DNA of 25,374 nucleotides, from NCBI GenBank assembly GCA_002365595.1, contig DFAM01000021.1, forward strand, positions 65,620 through 90,993, given 5' to 3'. Below the pieces are notes generated by a model, which was not told where the DNA came from, searched no databases, and saw only the letters and a program-made list of their open reading frames with translations. The stretch is from Acinetobacter sp. UBA3106 (GTDB lineage Bacteria > Pseudomonadota > Gammaproteobacteria > Pseudomonadales > Moraxellaceae). Position 1 is the stretch's first letter, and each line of letters begins with the position of its first letter. Below, one piece after another: positions 14,508 to 21,764 of this stretch. A program made the position numbers and the translations under genes.

Positions 14508-14729
14508 TTGTTAGTTAAAATTGAAGATGGTTTATATTTGAACTCTCAACATATTATTGCGATTCGAGTTTCAAAAAATGCCTATGACGGAAAATTTGTG
14601 GTCGTAATTGAATATACACCAAATAATATTCAGGCTACGGGAAGTTATCAAAAGAACTTTGACAGCAAACTGGAAGCAGAAATTTACCTGCAAACTTTAT
14701 ATCAGCATATTTCTAAAACAAATGCTTAG
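14508..14729 (+). CDS. Small uncharacterised protein
   Basis: A 73-residue protein starting with TTG at 14508. GGAG lies exactly seven bases upstream, while a TTG two codons earlier (14502) is only one base from it and so is unlikely. There is no ATG in the region. The sequence ('LVKIEDGLYLNSQHIIAIRVSKN', 'FVVVIEYTPNNIQATGSYQKNFDSKLEAEIYLQTL') suggests a small alpha-beta fold with three or four strands and a final helix. It is soluble with no Cys and no recognisable motif. A terminator follows at 14767-14795. Confidence 0.65.
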   Translation: MLVKIEDGLYLNSQHIIAIRVSKNAYDGKFVVVIEYTPNNIQATGSYQKNFDSKLEAEIYLQTLYQHISKTNA

Positions 14730-14766
14730 AAGACACGCTAAGCAGATGATGAAAAGATGGATAGAG

Positions 14767-14795
14767 AAAAGTCCCTGTAATGTAGGAACTTTTTT
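14767..14795 (+). terminator. Terminator between the small gene and the first usp gene
   Basis: AAAAGTCC and GGAACTTTT form a stem with one bulge, followed by six T. It sits between convergent genes (14729 and 14801) and may also serve the minus-strand gene, for which the reverse strand ends in AAAAGTTCC...GGACTTTT. Confidence 0.6.
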
Positions 14796-14800
14796 AGGGC

Positions 14801-15244
14801 TTATACTTTCATAATCAGTACTGGAATGGGTGACTGGGTTAATACTTCTTGGGCCACGCTTCCTAATACTAATTTTTTAAATCCGGTTCGACCATGCGAA
14901 CCCATAATAATGAGATCGGCACCGACTTCATCCGCAACATGCATAATACCTTCAGCTGGTGATACACCGCGCACAATTTTTGTATCCACATTAATACCAT
15001 CACGAATGAAAGATTGCTTGATTTCTGCCAGACGTAACTGCGCACTTTTTTCAGCTTGCATAAAATAATCGGTAATTGCAGGTGCAACCTTATAAAAATC
15101 AACACCAACAAAGGGATCTACAGCAATGACACTGGTGATGGTGACTTGGCTATTTAAAGGTTTGGCTAGGGCTAAAGCTTGTTCAACAGCTGCATAAGAA
15201 ATAGGGGATTCATCTACTGGAACCAAAATATGTTTATAAGTCAT
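14801..15244 (-). CDS. Universal stress protein, UspA family (tandem copy A)
   Basis: A 147-residue single-domain Usp. It starts with the family strand 'YKHILVPVDESPISYAAVEQAL' and carries the ATP-binding signature G-x2-G-x9-G-S as 'GSHGRTGFKKLVLGS' near the C-terminus, so it should be an ATP-binding member, unlike E. coli UspA itself. It ends with the dimerisation strand 'IPVLIMKV'. AAGGA lies seven bases before the ATG. It follows the second usp gene by 131 bases on the same strand. Proteins of this kind help survival under starvation, respiratory or oxidative stress; which stress applies here is not visible. Confidence 0.93.
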   Translation of the reverse strand: MTYKHILVPVDESPISYAAVEQALALAKPLNSQVTITSVIAVDPFVGVDFYKVAPAITDYFMQAEKSAQLRLAEIKQSFIRDGINVDTKIVRGVSPAEGIMHVADEVGADLIIMGSHGRTGFKKLVLGSVAQEVLTQSPIPVLIMKV

Positions 15245-15340
15245 GAAATTTCCTTATGAATATAGCTGAATTGATAAAAATATGAATGATTTATAGTCCG
15301 TTATGATGACTATTTTACGAAAGGCAGGAAACGATAAAAT

Positions 15341-15365
15341 GAGCCTGACATGCAATGCAAGGCTC
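15341..15365 (-). terminator. Hairpin between the two usp genes
   Basis: GAGCCT and AGGCTC form the outer stem, with partial TGCAT/ATG pairing inside. On the minus strand it is followed by ATTTTATC. It lies ten bases after the stop codon of the gene at 15376, so it is probably its terminator, though with a poor T-run. Confidence 0.4.
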
Positions 15366-15375
15366 GTGTTTAAAC

Positions 15376-15819
15376 TTATTCTTTTACAACCAGAACAGGC
15401 AGCTTGGTGGTTTTTAAAACATCCTGAGCAAAGCTGCCCATCAAGAATTTTTGAAAGCCTTTACGTCCATGAGAACCTATTACAATCAGGTCAGTTTTCA
15501 ATTTTTCCGCCGTATTAATAATGCCTTCTTCCGAGATATTTCCTTTAATAATTTGAGGCGTTGCAATAACCCCATTTTCGGCAGCAATGGCTTTGGCTTT
15601 TTCTAATGCTTTTTCGGCATTGGCATAAGCCTCAACAAAATATTCTTTCATGATTGGAGAAGGATAATAGAAATCTGCTTCAGAAAATGGATCTTCAGTG
15701 ACCAGGCTGATCAGGGTCAATTGACTGGAAAATGCTTTAGCAATTTGCGCGGCATTTTTCACCGCGGAGAAAGAAATGTCAGAGCCGTCAACTGGGACTA
15801 AAATATTTTGATAAGTCAT
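15376..15819 (-). CDS. Universal stress protein, UspA family (tandem copy B)
   Basis: A 147-residue Usp, the same length as its neighbour. 'YQNILVPVDGSDISFSAVKNAA' is the first strand and helix; 'GSHGRKGFQKFLMGS' is the ATP-binding G-x2-G-x9-G-S signature. Both copies share an unusual central segment ('DPFSEADFYYPSPIMKEYFVEAYANAEKAL' here, 'DPFVGVDFYKVAPAITDYFMQAEKSA' there), so they arose by tandem duplication, but they have diverged well beyond that. A heterodimer is possible. AAGGA lies nine bases before the ATG. The hairpin at 15341 suggests the two are at least partly separate transcripts. Confidence 0.93.
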   Translation of the reverse strand: MTYQNILVPVDGSDISFSAVKNAAQIAKAFSSQLTLISLVTEDPFSEADFYYPSPIMKEYFVEAYANAEKALEKAKAIAAENGVIATPQIIKGNISEEGIINTAEKLKTDLIVIGSHGRKGFQKFLMGSFAQDVLKTTKLPVLVVKE

Positions 15820-16040
15820 AAGAACGATTCCTTAGTGTTTATTATGTAGCCATTATTTATAGATAGCACATTGTGTCGGATTGATCAATTTAGTCTGTGA
15901 AAATTGTTTTAAAATTCATTAAATTATATAAAAATCATAAGTATAAGTGTGCACTGCTTGGCATTAAAAACTGAGTTAAAAACTCAACATTCAGGGCAAG
16001 TATTTCTAAATGTTTAAACAGGGATTAAAATGCCCAAAAC

Positions 16041-17090
16041 ATGATAATGCCCCGCAAAATTTTAAGGGGAAAACTGATAGGGCAAACTGTGCATTCCAAA
16101 TCTTTTAATCTAAGTTTATGTTTAATTGCTGCACTATCCAGTAGTGGTTGTCAGAATATCCAAAGTAGCAGCAAGCTCATTGCCGGCGTATTTAATGCTT
16201 CAACCACTATTCAGAAAAAATTTATTGATCAGCATGCTCCAGAAACTTTGGCACTGAAAAATATTGTATATATGCAAAATCCGGCGCTGCACCTGGATAT
16301 TTACCAGCCCCGCGACATTGCAGAGTTGGGAGTCCGGCCAACTGTGGTCTGGGTGCATGGAGGCGGCTGGATTTCAGGTTCCAAAGAACATGCGCGAGGT
16401 TACTTTAAACGGTTGGCTGATCAAGGCTATAACGTGGTTTCTGTCGAATACCAATTTGCTCCGCAAACGATTTATCCGCAGCAGTTGCTTCAGATTAATC
16501 AGGCCTTAAAATATATTAGTGATCATGCCGATACTTACCAGATTAATGCTCAGCAACTATATCTGGCGGGTGACTCGGCAGGTGCCAATTTAGTCAGTCA
16601 TTATGCGGCTTTGCTCAGCAATCCGGATTTTTCCCAGCAATCTGCTATTAGGCCGTTAATTCAACGTGAACAAATTAAAGGTCTGATCCTGCATTGCGGA
16701 ATTTATGATCTGAATGCCTTTATTAATACTGCTCCGGATGAACTGAAACTGATCGAGTGGGGCATATTTAATTTGGTGCAGGCTTATACGGGCAATAAAA
16801 AAGATGATACTGAATTTTTAAAAGGTATTTCTCCTATTCAATATCTCACAGAAAACTATCCACCAGTGTTCATTAGTGGAGGCAATAAAGACTTTTTAAC
16901 TAAAACTCAGTCTGTCCCTTTTGCTGATGCCCTGATGCGTAAAAACATACCTGTAACTGGGGTATTTTATCCAAATAGCAAAGAATTTTTAGTTCATGAA
17001 TACCAATTCATGATGGGTAAAAAAGCCAGTCAGCAGACATTTCAGCAAACAATACAGTTTATTCAAAAATATAGTGACTTATCTTTTTAG
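16041..17090 (+). CDS. Alpha/beta hydrolase (HGGGW-type esterase), possible lipoprotein
   Basis: A 349-residue esterase of the hormone-sensitive-lipase/carboxylesterase type. HGGGW at 106-110 is the oxyanion hole, Ser169 in GDSAGA is the nucleophile, and Asp274 ('GGNKDFLT') and His309 ('LVHEYQF') complete the likely triad. The N-terminus has a basic stretch, a hydrophobic core ('FNLSLCLIAALSSSGC') and Cys37 in a weak lipobox (SSGC, lacking the usual Leu at -3), so it may be a lipoprotein or periplasmic. The start is uncertain: the ATGs at 16041 and 16047 lack a good ribosome binding site, while a good AGGGA site precedes an out-of-frame four-codon ORF at 16030-16044 that overlaps the start. 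Substrate unknown; short-chain esters are typical. Confidence 0.85.
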   Translation: MIMPRKILRGKLIGQTVHSKSFNLSLCLIAALSSSGCQNIQSSSKLIAGVFNASTTIQKKFIDQHAPETLALKNIVYMQNPALHLDIYQPRDIAELGVRPTVVWVHGGGWISGSKEHARGYFKRLADQGYNVVSVEYQFAPQTIYPQQLLQINQALKYISDHADTYQINAQQLYLAGDSAGANLVSHYAALLSNPDFSQQSAIRPLIQREQIKGLILHCGIYDLNAFINTAPDELKLIEWGIFNLVQAYTGNKKDDTEFLKGISPIQYLTENYPPVFISGGNKDFLTKTQSVPFADALMRKNIPVTGVFYPNSKEFLVHEYQFMMGKKASQQTFQQTIQFIQKYSDLSF

Positions 17091-17180
17091 GCTTATTTGA
17101 GATAGGTGAATATTTGAAGTTAGATGGCGCTTAATCTCTGTGAAAGTAGCATTTGAATGACAGATTAAGGAGGACAGGAT

Positions 17181-17525
17181 ATGAATCCAATGCTGCTGGC
17201 TTATATCTTACTGGCTTTGGCGATTATTTCCGAAGTTACGGGGTCAACATTTTTAGTTAAATCTGAAGGTTTTACTCAACTGGTTCCGAGCCTGTTGGTT
17301 TTTATCTTTTATGTAATTTCATTTTATTTGCTCTCTCAAGTCCTTAAAACCATTCCTTTAGGCATTGCCTATGCTATATGGAGCGGTGTAGGAATTGTAT
17401 TGACCGCCTTGATTGGATTTTTTATATTCCGTCAAAGTCTGGATTTGCCTGCTGTAATTGGAATTGTCATGATTATCGGTGGCGTTATTGTGATGAATGT
17501 CTTTTCTAAATCAGTGGGGCATTAA
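17181..17525 (+). CDS. Small multidrug resistance (SMR) family efflux protein, EmrE/AbeS-like
   Basis: A 114-residue protein with four membrane helices. The essential Glu of helix 1 is Glu18 ('ALAIISEVTGSTFLVKSEGF'), and helix 3 holds the dimer motif 'IPLGIAYAIWSGVGIVL'. The end 'GVIVMNVFSK' is close to AbeS of Acinetobacter ('GIVIINVFSK'), but helix 1 differs, so it is a paralogue or a divergent orthologue. SMR pumps exchange protons for quaternary ammonium compounds, dyes or guanidinium as dual-topology dimers. The start is unambiguous: AAGGAGG lies about eight bases upstream. The gene stands alone, convergent with the BenE-family gene. Confidence 0.9.
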   Translation: MNPMLLAYILLALAIISEVTGSTFLVKSEGFTQLVPSLLVFIFYVISFYLLSQVLKTIPLGIAYAIWSGVGIVLTALIGFFIFRQSLDLPAVIGIVMIIGGVIVMNVFSKSVGH

Positions 17526-17606
17526 CCCTATACAACGACTTGGCTAAAACGAATATTAACTTATTTACTCATGCACGTCGCAGGTAAAATAGTAATTGAT
17601 CAGTGA

Positions 17607-17635
17607 ACTTATATCCTCCCGAAAAAGATATAAGT
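17607..17635. repeat. 9-bp inverted repeat between convergent genes
   Basis: ACTTATATC, an 11-base spacer, then GATATAAGT. It lies between the ends of the SMR and BenE-family genes. The stem is perfect but AT-rich and neither side has a T-run, so it is a poor terminator. It may simply shield 3' ends. Confidence 0.4.
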
Positions 17636-17662
17636 ACAAAATAGAACGACTAGAGATAGATG

Positions 17663-18844
17663 TTATTTGAAGGATGAGTGTGTTCTAAACTTGAAAATGA
17701 AGTGAACAACAAGTCCAAATAATAATCCCCAAAAAGCTGAACCAATACCAAAAAACTGAATACCGGAAGCACTAAATAAAAAGGTCAGTAGCACAGCTTC
17801 TCGTTCAGCAGCCTGATGAAAGGCCAGCGCAATGTTATGACCGATGGTGCCTAACAGCGCAATACCTGCCAAAGCAGTAATAAATACGCCAGGGAAAGAC
17901 ATTAAAATACTGGTCAGTGTCGCCGCAAACAAACCCATCAAGATATAAAAGAAGCCGCAGCTCATGCCGGCAATATAACGTTTTTTGCTGTCAGGATGGG
18001 CCTGATCATCCAGACTGATGGCAGCACTGATGGCGGCAATATTCACGGAAAAACATCCAAAAGGCGCGAAAATGGTTTGTGCTGCTCCGGTCCAGCCGAT
18101 CAGCTGGTTTACATTTGGTTCATAACCATAGCTTTTGATCATGGCAAGACCGGGCAAATATTGTGATGCCATGTTAATGACAAACAGCGGAAGTGCCAAA
18201 CCGAAAATGGCCGACCAGCTAAATTCAGGCGCTATCCATACGGGTTGAGCCAGACTGAAATGAATGGTTGAAGCATGAAACTGTAGAAACAGAGGACATA
18301 AGGCAATACCGGCAATTACCGTGATGACAATGCTATAACGTGGCGATAATCGTTTAGAAAGCACATACACCGCCAATAATGACAGGATAAACCCCCAGTC
18401 ATTTTGCATGCTGGCAAACAGTGAAATACCAAATTTCAGCAACACGCCTGCGAGCATTGCACTGGTTAAACTTTGCGGAATATAGGCTAAGACTTTCTGG
18501 AAAATACCGGAAAAACCTAAAATCGCCGTCAGCAAACCACAAACCAAAAATGCCCCAATCGCTTCATAAAGACTATAACCATTGGCTGTGGCCAGAATTA
18601 AGGCCAGCCCTGCGGTTGACCATGAGGTCGCAACAGGATATCTAAACTTCCAGGACAGGATTAAACCGCTTAAACCAATGCCCAAACCGAGTGCCCAGAA
18701 CCAGGAGGTGATTTGTGCTGTGGACGCGCCCAAAAGTTGAGCCGATTGAATCACCAATACAGAGGAAACACTGATACCGACCAGGAAGGTAATAAAACCT
18801 GCAAAGACAGCAGGAATGGAGAAGTCTTGGAAAAGTTTTTGCAT
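17663..18844 (-). CDS. Benzoate/H+ symporter family (BenE) membrane transporter
   Basis: A 393-residue protein with about 11-12 hydrophobic helices. The opening 'QDFSIPAVFAGFITFLVGISVSSVLVIQSAQLLGAS' and the segments 'LGIGLSGLILSWKFRYPVATSWSTAGLALI', 'IPQSLTSAMLAGVLLKFGI' and 'FGCFSVNIAAISAAI' are typical of BenE/YdcO. Family members import benzoate with protons, but no ben or cat genes flank this copy, so the substrate may be another aromatic acid. The start has AAAGGA very close (three bases) to the ATG. A perfect hairpin at 18877-18903 lies just upstream, and TATTATAAAAT between it and the gene could be the -10 region. Confidence 0.9.
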   Translation of the reverse strand: MQKLFQDFSIPAVFAGFITFLVGISVSSVLVIQSAQLLGASTAQITSWFWALGLGIGLSGLILSWKFRYPVATSWSTAGLALILATANGYSLYEAIGAFLVCGLLTAILGFSGIFQKVLAYIPQSLTSAMLAGVLLKFGISLFASMQNDWGFILSLLAVYVLSKRLSPRYSIVITVIAGIALCPLFLQFHASTIHFSLAQPVWIAPEFSWSAIFGLALPLFVINMASQYLPGLAMIKSYGYEPNVNQLIGWTGAAQTIFAPFGCFSVNIAAISAAISLDDQAHPDSKKRYIAGMSCGFFYILMGLFAATLTSILMSFPGVFITALAGIALLGTIGHNIALAFHQAAEREAVLLTFLFSASGIQFFGIGSAFWGLLFGLVVHFIFKFRTHSSFK

Positions 18845-18876
18845 AAATCCTTTGCAATGGTGATTTTATAATAGTG

Positions 18877-18903
18877 GAAAAGCGTACTAATCATACGCTT
18901 TTC
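18877..18903 (-). promoter_or_regulatory. Perfect 10-bp hairpin 32 bases before the BenE-family gene
   Basis: GAAAAGCGTA, loop CTAATCA, TACGCTTTTC. It lies between the stop of leuE and the start of the BenE-family gene. It could be a weak terminator for leuE (the 3' arm ends CTTTTC) or an operator: on the minus strand TATTATAAAAT follows directly and looks like a -10 box. Confidence 0.45.
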
Positions 18904-18980
18904 ATTTTCAAGCGCAAAGACATCATTGCTCTAATTTGTAGAGTGTTGATGACTTTAATGTACTGTTGTCTGTGAAAAAA

Positions 18981-19631
18981 CTACAAGGTTGAGGTCGCAA
19001 GTTTAAGACCAAAACCACAAAATAACAGCCCTACAGCCGCTACACATGAGGCGGTCACTTTATAACGCGAGGTAAAATAAGACGCGAGTTTTGCGCCAGA
19101 AAAAATTAGAACAGTTAAATAACTCATGCTAATGATCTGCAGAATGAGTGCAAGTGCAGTAAAAGTAATCGCCGGATAAGGATAGGCTGGATCGACAAAC
19201 TGCACGAAAAAAGACAAATAAAATAAAATGGCTTTAGGATTTAAAATACTGATGGTTAAAGCTGTTTTAAACGGATTGAGTTGTTCAATATTTTTTTCTA
19301 CTGTGGATACTTGCGTTGTGGAATGAAGGGCACTCCAGGTATGGTAGGCAGCAATCAGTAATTTTATTCCCAAATAACTTAAGTAAATTGCGCCAATAAT
19401 TTTCAGTAAGGTAAATACCCAAGGGAAAGTATGCAGTAATGAAGCTGCACCCAGTGCGGTCAGTAGAATTAAAACGAGATCACCGGTATATACCCCGAAA
19501 GCACTTTTATAGCCGGCTTTGATACCGAAACGTGAAGCGATGGACATTACATATAAAGAATTTGGACCGGGTAATAATACGATTAAGGTTGTACCAATAA
19601 TATAGGTGCTGAGATCGGTGATGCCGAACAA
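18981..19631 (-). CDS. leuE: LysE/RhtB-family amino acid exporter, LeuE-like
   Basis: A 216-residue inner-membrane exporter with six hydrophobic segments. It resembles E. coli LeuE (212 residues) over the whole length: 'IGTTLIVLLPGPNSLYVM', 'GIKAGYKSAFGVYTGD', 'GAIYLSYLGIKLL', 'NPFKTALTISILNPKAILFYLSFFVQFVD'. LeuE exports leucine and some analogues. The start must be TTG at 19631: an in-frame TGA lies four codons upstream and the first ATG is far inside; GAGAG sits six bases before the TTG. The tal terminator ends only 20 bases upstream, yet a TGTTATAAT extended -10 box lies in the terminator loop, giving a short leader. The family is certain; leucine as substrate is inferred. Confidence 0.88.
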   Translation of the reverse strand: MFGITDLSTYIIGTTLIVLLPGPNSLYVMSIASRFGIKAGYKSAFGVYTGDLVLILLTALGAASLLHTFPWVFTLLKIIGAIYLSYLGIKLLIAAYHTWSALHSTTQVSTVEKNIEQLNPFKTALTISILNPKAILFYLSFFVQFVDPAYPYPAITFTALALILQIISMSYLTVLIFSGAKLASYFTSRYKVTASCVAAVGLLFCGFGLKLATSTL

Positions 19632-19650
19632 AATATACTCTCAAAACATT

Positions 19651-19691
19651 AAAAAAAGCCGATTGTTAATTATAACAAAATCGGCTTTTTT
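19651..19691 (-). terminator. Rho-independent terminator of tal
   Basis: AAAAAAGCCGATT and AATCGGCTTTTTTT form a 13-bp stem with a 14-base loop. The T-run is on the minus strand, starting about 20 bases past the tal stop codon. The loop itself contains a promoter-like box (19669-19677). Confidence 0.9.
19669..19677 (-). promoter_or_regulatory. Extended -10 promoter box for leuE inside the tal terminator loop
   Basis: On the minus strand the loop reads TGTTATAAT, a perfect TATAAT preceded by the extended TGn. There is no recognisable -35 at 17 bases, which extended -10 promoters can do without. Transcription would begin near 19662 within the descending arm of the terminator, giving a leuE leader of about 30 bases. 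Confidence 0.5.
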
Positions 19692-19711
19692 ATGGGGGCG
19701 CTCGGAGTGAA

Positions 19712-20701
19712 TTAAGCTTTAATTTCAGCATCTAAGCCAAAAGACTGGCGCAGTAAGGTATTTAACTGCTCACGTGCTTTAATAAACCCGTCGATACCAC
19801 TTTGTAAAAGTTGAGAAGACATCAAGTCATGTTCAATTTGCTCTTTAAATTTTTCTTTAGTTAAAGGTTCCACCTGATGCTGGCAATGTGCTTGAGCATG
19901 ATCGTTAGAAAGCTGGGCTACCACTTCACGCTGATCCTGTTCCAGTTCTGCCAACAGGTTCGGAGAAACAGTGAGCAGGTCACAACCCGCTAATCCCAGT
20001 ACCTGGTCGATACTGCGGAAACTTGCACCCATCACTTCTGTCTTGATGCAATGCTGTTTGTAGAAATGATAAATTTGTTTAACTGAAAGTACCCCTGGAT
20101 CTTTCTCAATCGGATAATGATCGACATTTTCCGCTTTTTTGTACCAGTCCAGAATACGGCCAACAAAAGGGGAAATCAGGGTGACATTGGCATCAGCACA
20201 GGCTTGCGCTTGATGTAAACCGAATAACAGCGTCAAGTTACAATGAATGCCTTCAGCCTCTAATGCTTTAGCTGCCTGAATACCTTCCCAGGTCGAAGCG
20301 ATTTTAATTAGGATACGATTTTGATCAATACCATAGGTTTTATATAATTCCAGAAGCTCTTTGGCTTTGGCAATGGTAGCTCCAGTATCGTAAGAAAGCG
20401 CTGCATCGACTTCAGTAGACACACGTCCTTCAATCAGTTTTAAAATTTCCACCCCAAATTTGACGGTCAGAATATCAATCGTACGTTCAACCAAAAGATC
20501 GTTGCTATACCCTTCAGATTTTGCCTGCTCGAATGCGGCTTCAATCAATTGTCTATTTTCAGCCTGTTTTGCTGCTGCGGTAATCAGTGAAGGATTGGTT
20601 GTTGCATCGAGAGGACGAAATTGTTCAATCGCTGAAAGGTCGCTACTATCGGCAACAATGGTGGTTAAGTTTTTTAATTGGTTTAAGGCTGATGAAGTCA
20701 T
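19712..20701 (-). CDS. tal: Transaldolase (class I, TalB type)
   Basis: Transaldolase moves a dihydroxyacetone unit between sedoheptulose-7-phosphate and glyceraldehyde-3-phosphate in the non-oxidative pentose phosphate pathway. The 329-residue protein matches TalA/TalB in length. 'TIVADSSDLSAI' carries the catalytic Asp, 'PLDATTNPSLI' follows, and the Schiff-base Lys is Lys133 in 'ILIKIASTWEGIQAA'. 'CNLTLLFGLHQAQACADA' and 'VMGASFRSIDQV' are also conserved. Acinetobacter lacks a complete standard glycolysis, so this enzyme matters mainly for making pentoses and erythrose-4-phosphate. The start has only a weak GAGA site close by. It ends at a strong terminator. The LysR gene on the same strand 88 bases upstream faces the other way in function (it pairs with the PACE gene). 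Confidence 0.95.
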   Translation of the reverse strand: MTSSALNQLKNLTTIVADSSDLSAIEQFRPLDATTNPSLITAAAKQAENRQLIEAAFEQAKSEGYSNDLLVERTIDILTVKFGVEILKLIEGRVSTEVDAALSYDTGATIAKAKELLELYKTYGIDQNRILIKIASTWEGIQAAKALEAEGIHCNLTLLFGLHQAQACADANVTLISPFVGRILDWYKKAENVDHYPIEKDPGVLSVKQIYHFYKQHCIKTEVMGASFRSIDQVLGLAGCDLLTVSPNLLAELEQDQREVVAQLSNDHAQAHCQHQVEPLTKEKFKEQIEHDLMSSQLLQSGIDGFIKAREQLNTLLRQSFGLDAEIKA

Positions 20702-20789
20702 TCTCGTATAGTTCTTAAAGTTATTTCGCGTCTATTGGTTATATCACAATCCACTGTTATCCAAAGTAAAAAGCACGTATAAGGCCTGT

Positions 20790-21680
20790 CTATTTTGTGT
20801 TTTTTCTTGAATTTCGGATGTGATTAATCAAAAAATGAGCAGCTGCGCCGAGTTGGCTTTCGCGACTCCAGACCAGATCGACAAAATATTCAAATTTAGG
20901 GCTGAAATCCAAAAAGTTTAAAATTTTAACTTGCTGGTGAATATGAGGATTTTGATTCAGCATTTCCAGAGGTAAAACCCCCCAGCCTAAACCCTGCATA
21001 ATCATGGAACAGGCAGAATGATGATTGTCTGTGCGCCAGTATTGTTTGGAAAATAACAGTTCGGGCTTAATGGTTCGATCACGACTGGCCACTACAATTT
21101 GCCGGCTTTGCAAAATTTGCTCATAACTGACGTGTTCAATGTTTGCTAAAGGGGAGCCAACTGCAGCGACAGGAACCAGCGCCTCACGTTTAAGTTCAAC
21201 AAACTGTTCACGGCTCTCCAATTGTTCGCGTTCAAACATCAATGCCAACTGAGCGGTTTGGTTGAGCAGCATTTTCAAGGCATCTTCTTGCGGAGCTGAA
21301 AAAATATTGATTTGCAATTCAGGAAACTGCTTTTCAAGTAATGCAATATAGCTCGTCCACTGCGTGTGCAACAGTTCAGAGACCACCACAATATTTAACG
21401 AGGATTCCAATCCTTCACTCAGGGCAAAAGCCTGCTGTTTCCATTGATTCATTTCAATTAAGAGTTGTTCGGTCTTTTCATATAAGGTTAGTGCCTGTGG
21501 AGTCGGCACAGGCTCACGGCCAACCCGGCTGAAGAGCGATAAATTGAGGTCAATTTCCAGATTGGCAATTGACATGCTGATTGCAGAGGGGACTTTGCCG
21601 AGTTTTCTGGCAGCGGCAGAAAATGAACCGCTTTCAATCACGGTCTTAAAAATGATCAGTTGTTCTTGGTTAATATTCAT
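20790..21680 (-). CDS. LysR-family regulator, AceR-like, divergent from the PACE efflux gene
   Basis: A 296-residue LysR protein. Its helix-turn-helix is at about residues 19-50 ('SFSAAARKLGKVPSAISMSIANLEIDLNLSLFSR'), followed by the effector-binding domain with 'GLESSLNIVVVSELL' and 'MIMQGLGWGVLPLEML'. It is divergent from a PACE-family efflux gene with only 50-85 bases between starts. In A. baumannii the LysR protein AceR activates aceI in response to chlorhexidine, so the same logic is expected here; the inducer may instead be a polyamine-like cation. The shared spacer holds two short palindromes. Family certain, regulatory pairing probable. Confidence 0.92.
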   Translation of the reverse strand: MNINQEQLIIFKTVIESGSFSAAARKLGKVPSAISMSIANLEIDLNLSLFSRVGREPVPTPQALTLYEKTEQLLIEMNQWKQQAFALSEGLESSLNIVVVSELLHTQWTSYIALLEKQFPELQINIFSAPQEDALKMLLNQTAQLALMFEREQLESREQFVELKREALVPVAAVGSPLANIEHVSYEQILQSRQIVVASRDRTIKPELLFSKQYWRTDNHHSACSMIMQGLGWGVLPLEMLNQNPHIHQQVKILNFLDFSPKFEYFVDLVWSRESQLGAAAHFLINHIRNSRKNTK

Positions 21681-21683
21681 CTA

Positions 21684-21713
21684 TCAAAACTTTTGAAAGA
21701 ATCTAATTCGATT
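21684..21713. promoter_or_regulatory. Two adjacent palindromes in the LysR/PACE divergent spacer
   Basis: TCAAAA-C-TTTTGA (21684-21696) and AATC-N6-GATT (21700-21713) lie side by side between the divergent starts. LysR regulators usually bind a recognition dyad and a nearby activation site, so the pair fits, though the region is AT-rich and the match is only by symmetry. Confidence 0.4.
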
Positions 21714-21764
21714 AATCAATATTATCAAAATAAAATGCCTTCATCCAAACCAATGAGTTTTAAA

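Noticed and set aside
14608..14814. Alternate-frame 68-codon frame over the small gene at 14508
   Set aside because: It overlaps the better-supported gene, crosses its terminator, and has no ribosome binding site.
15880..15889. ATTGATCAAT palindrome before the usp genes as an FNR/ANR site
   Set aside because: The FNR consensus TTGAT-N4-ATCAA needs a four-base centre; this palindrome has none, and ten-base AT-rich palindromes are common.
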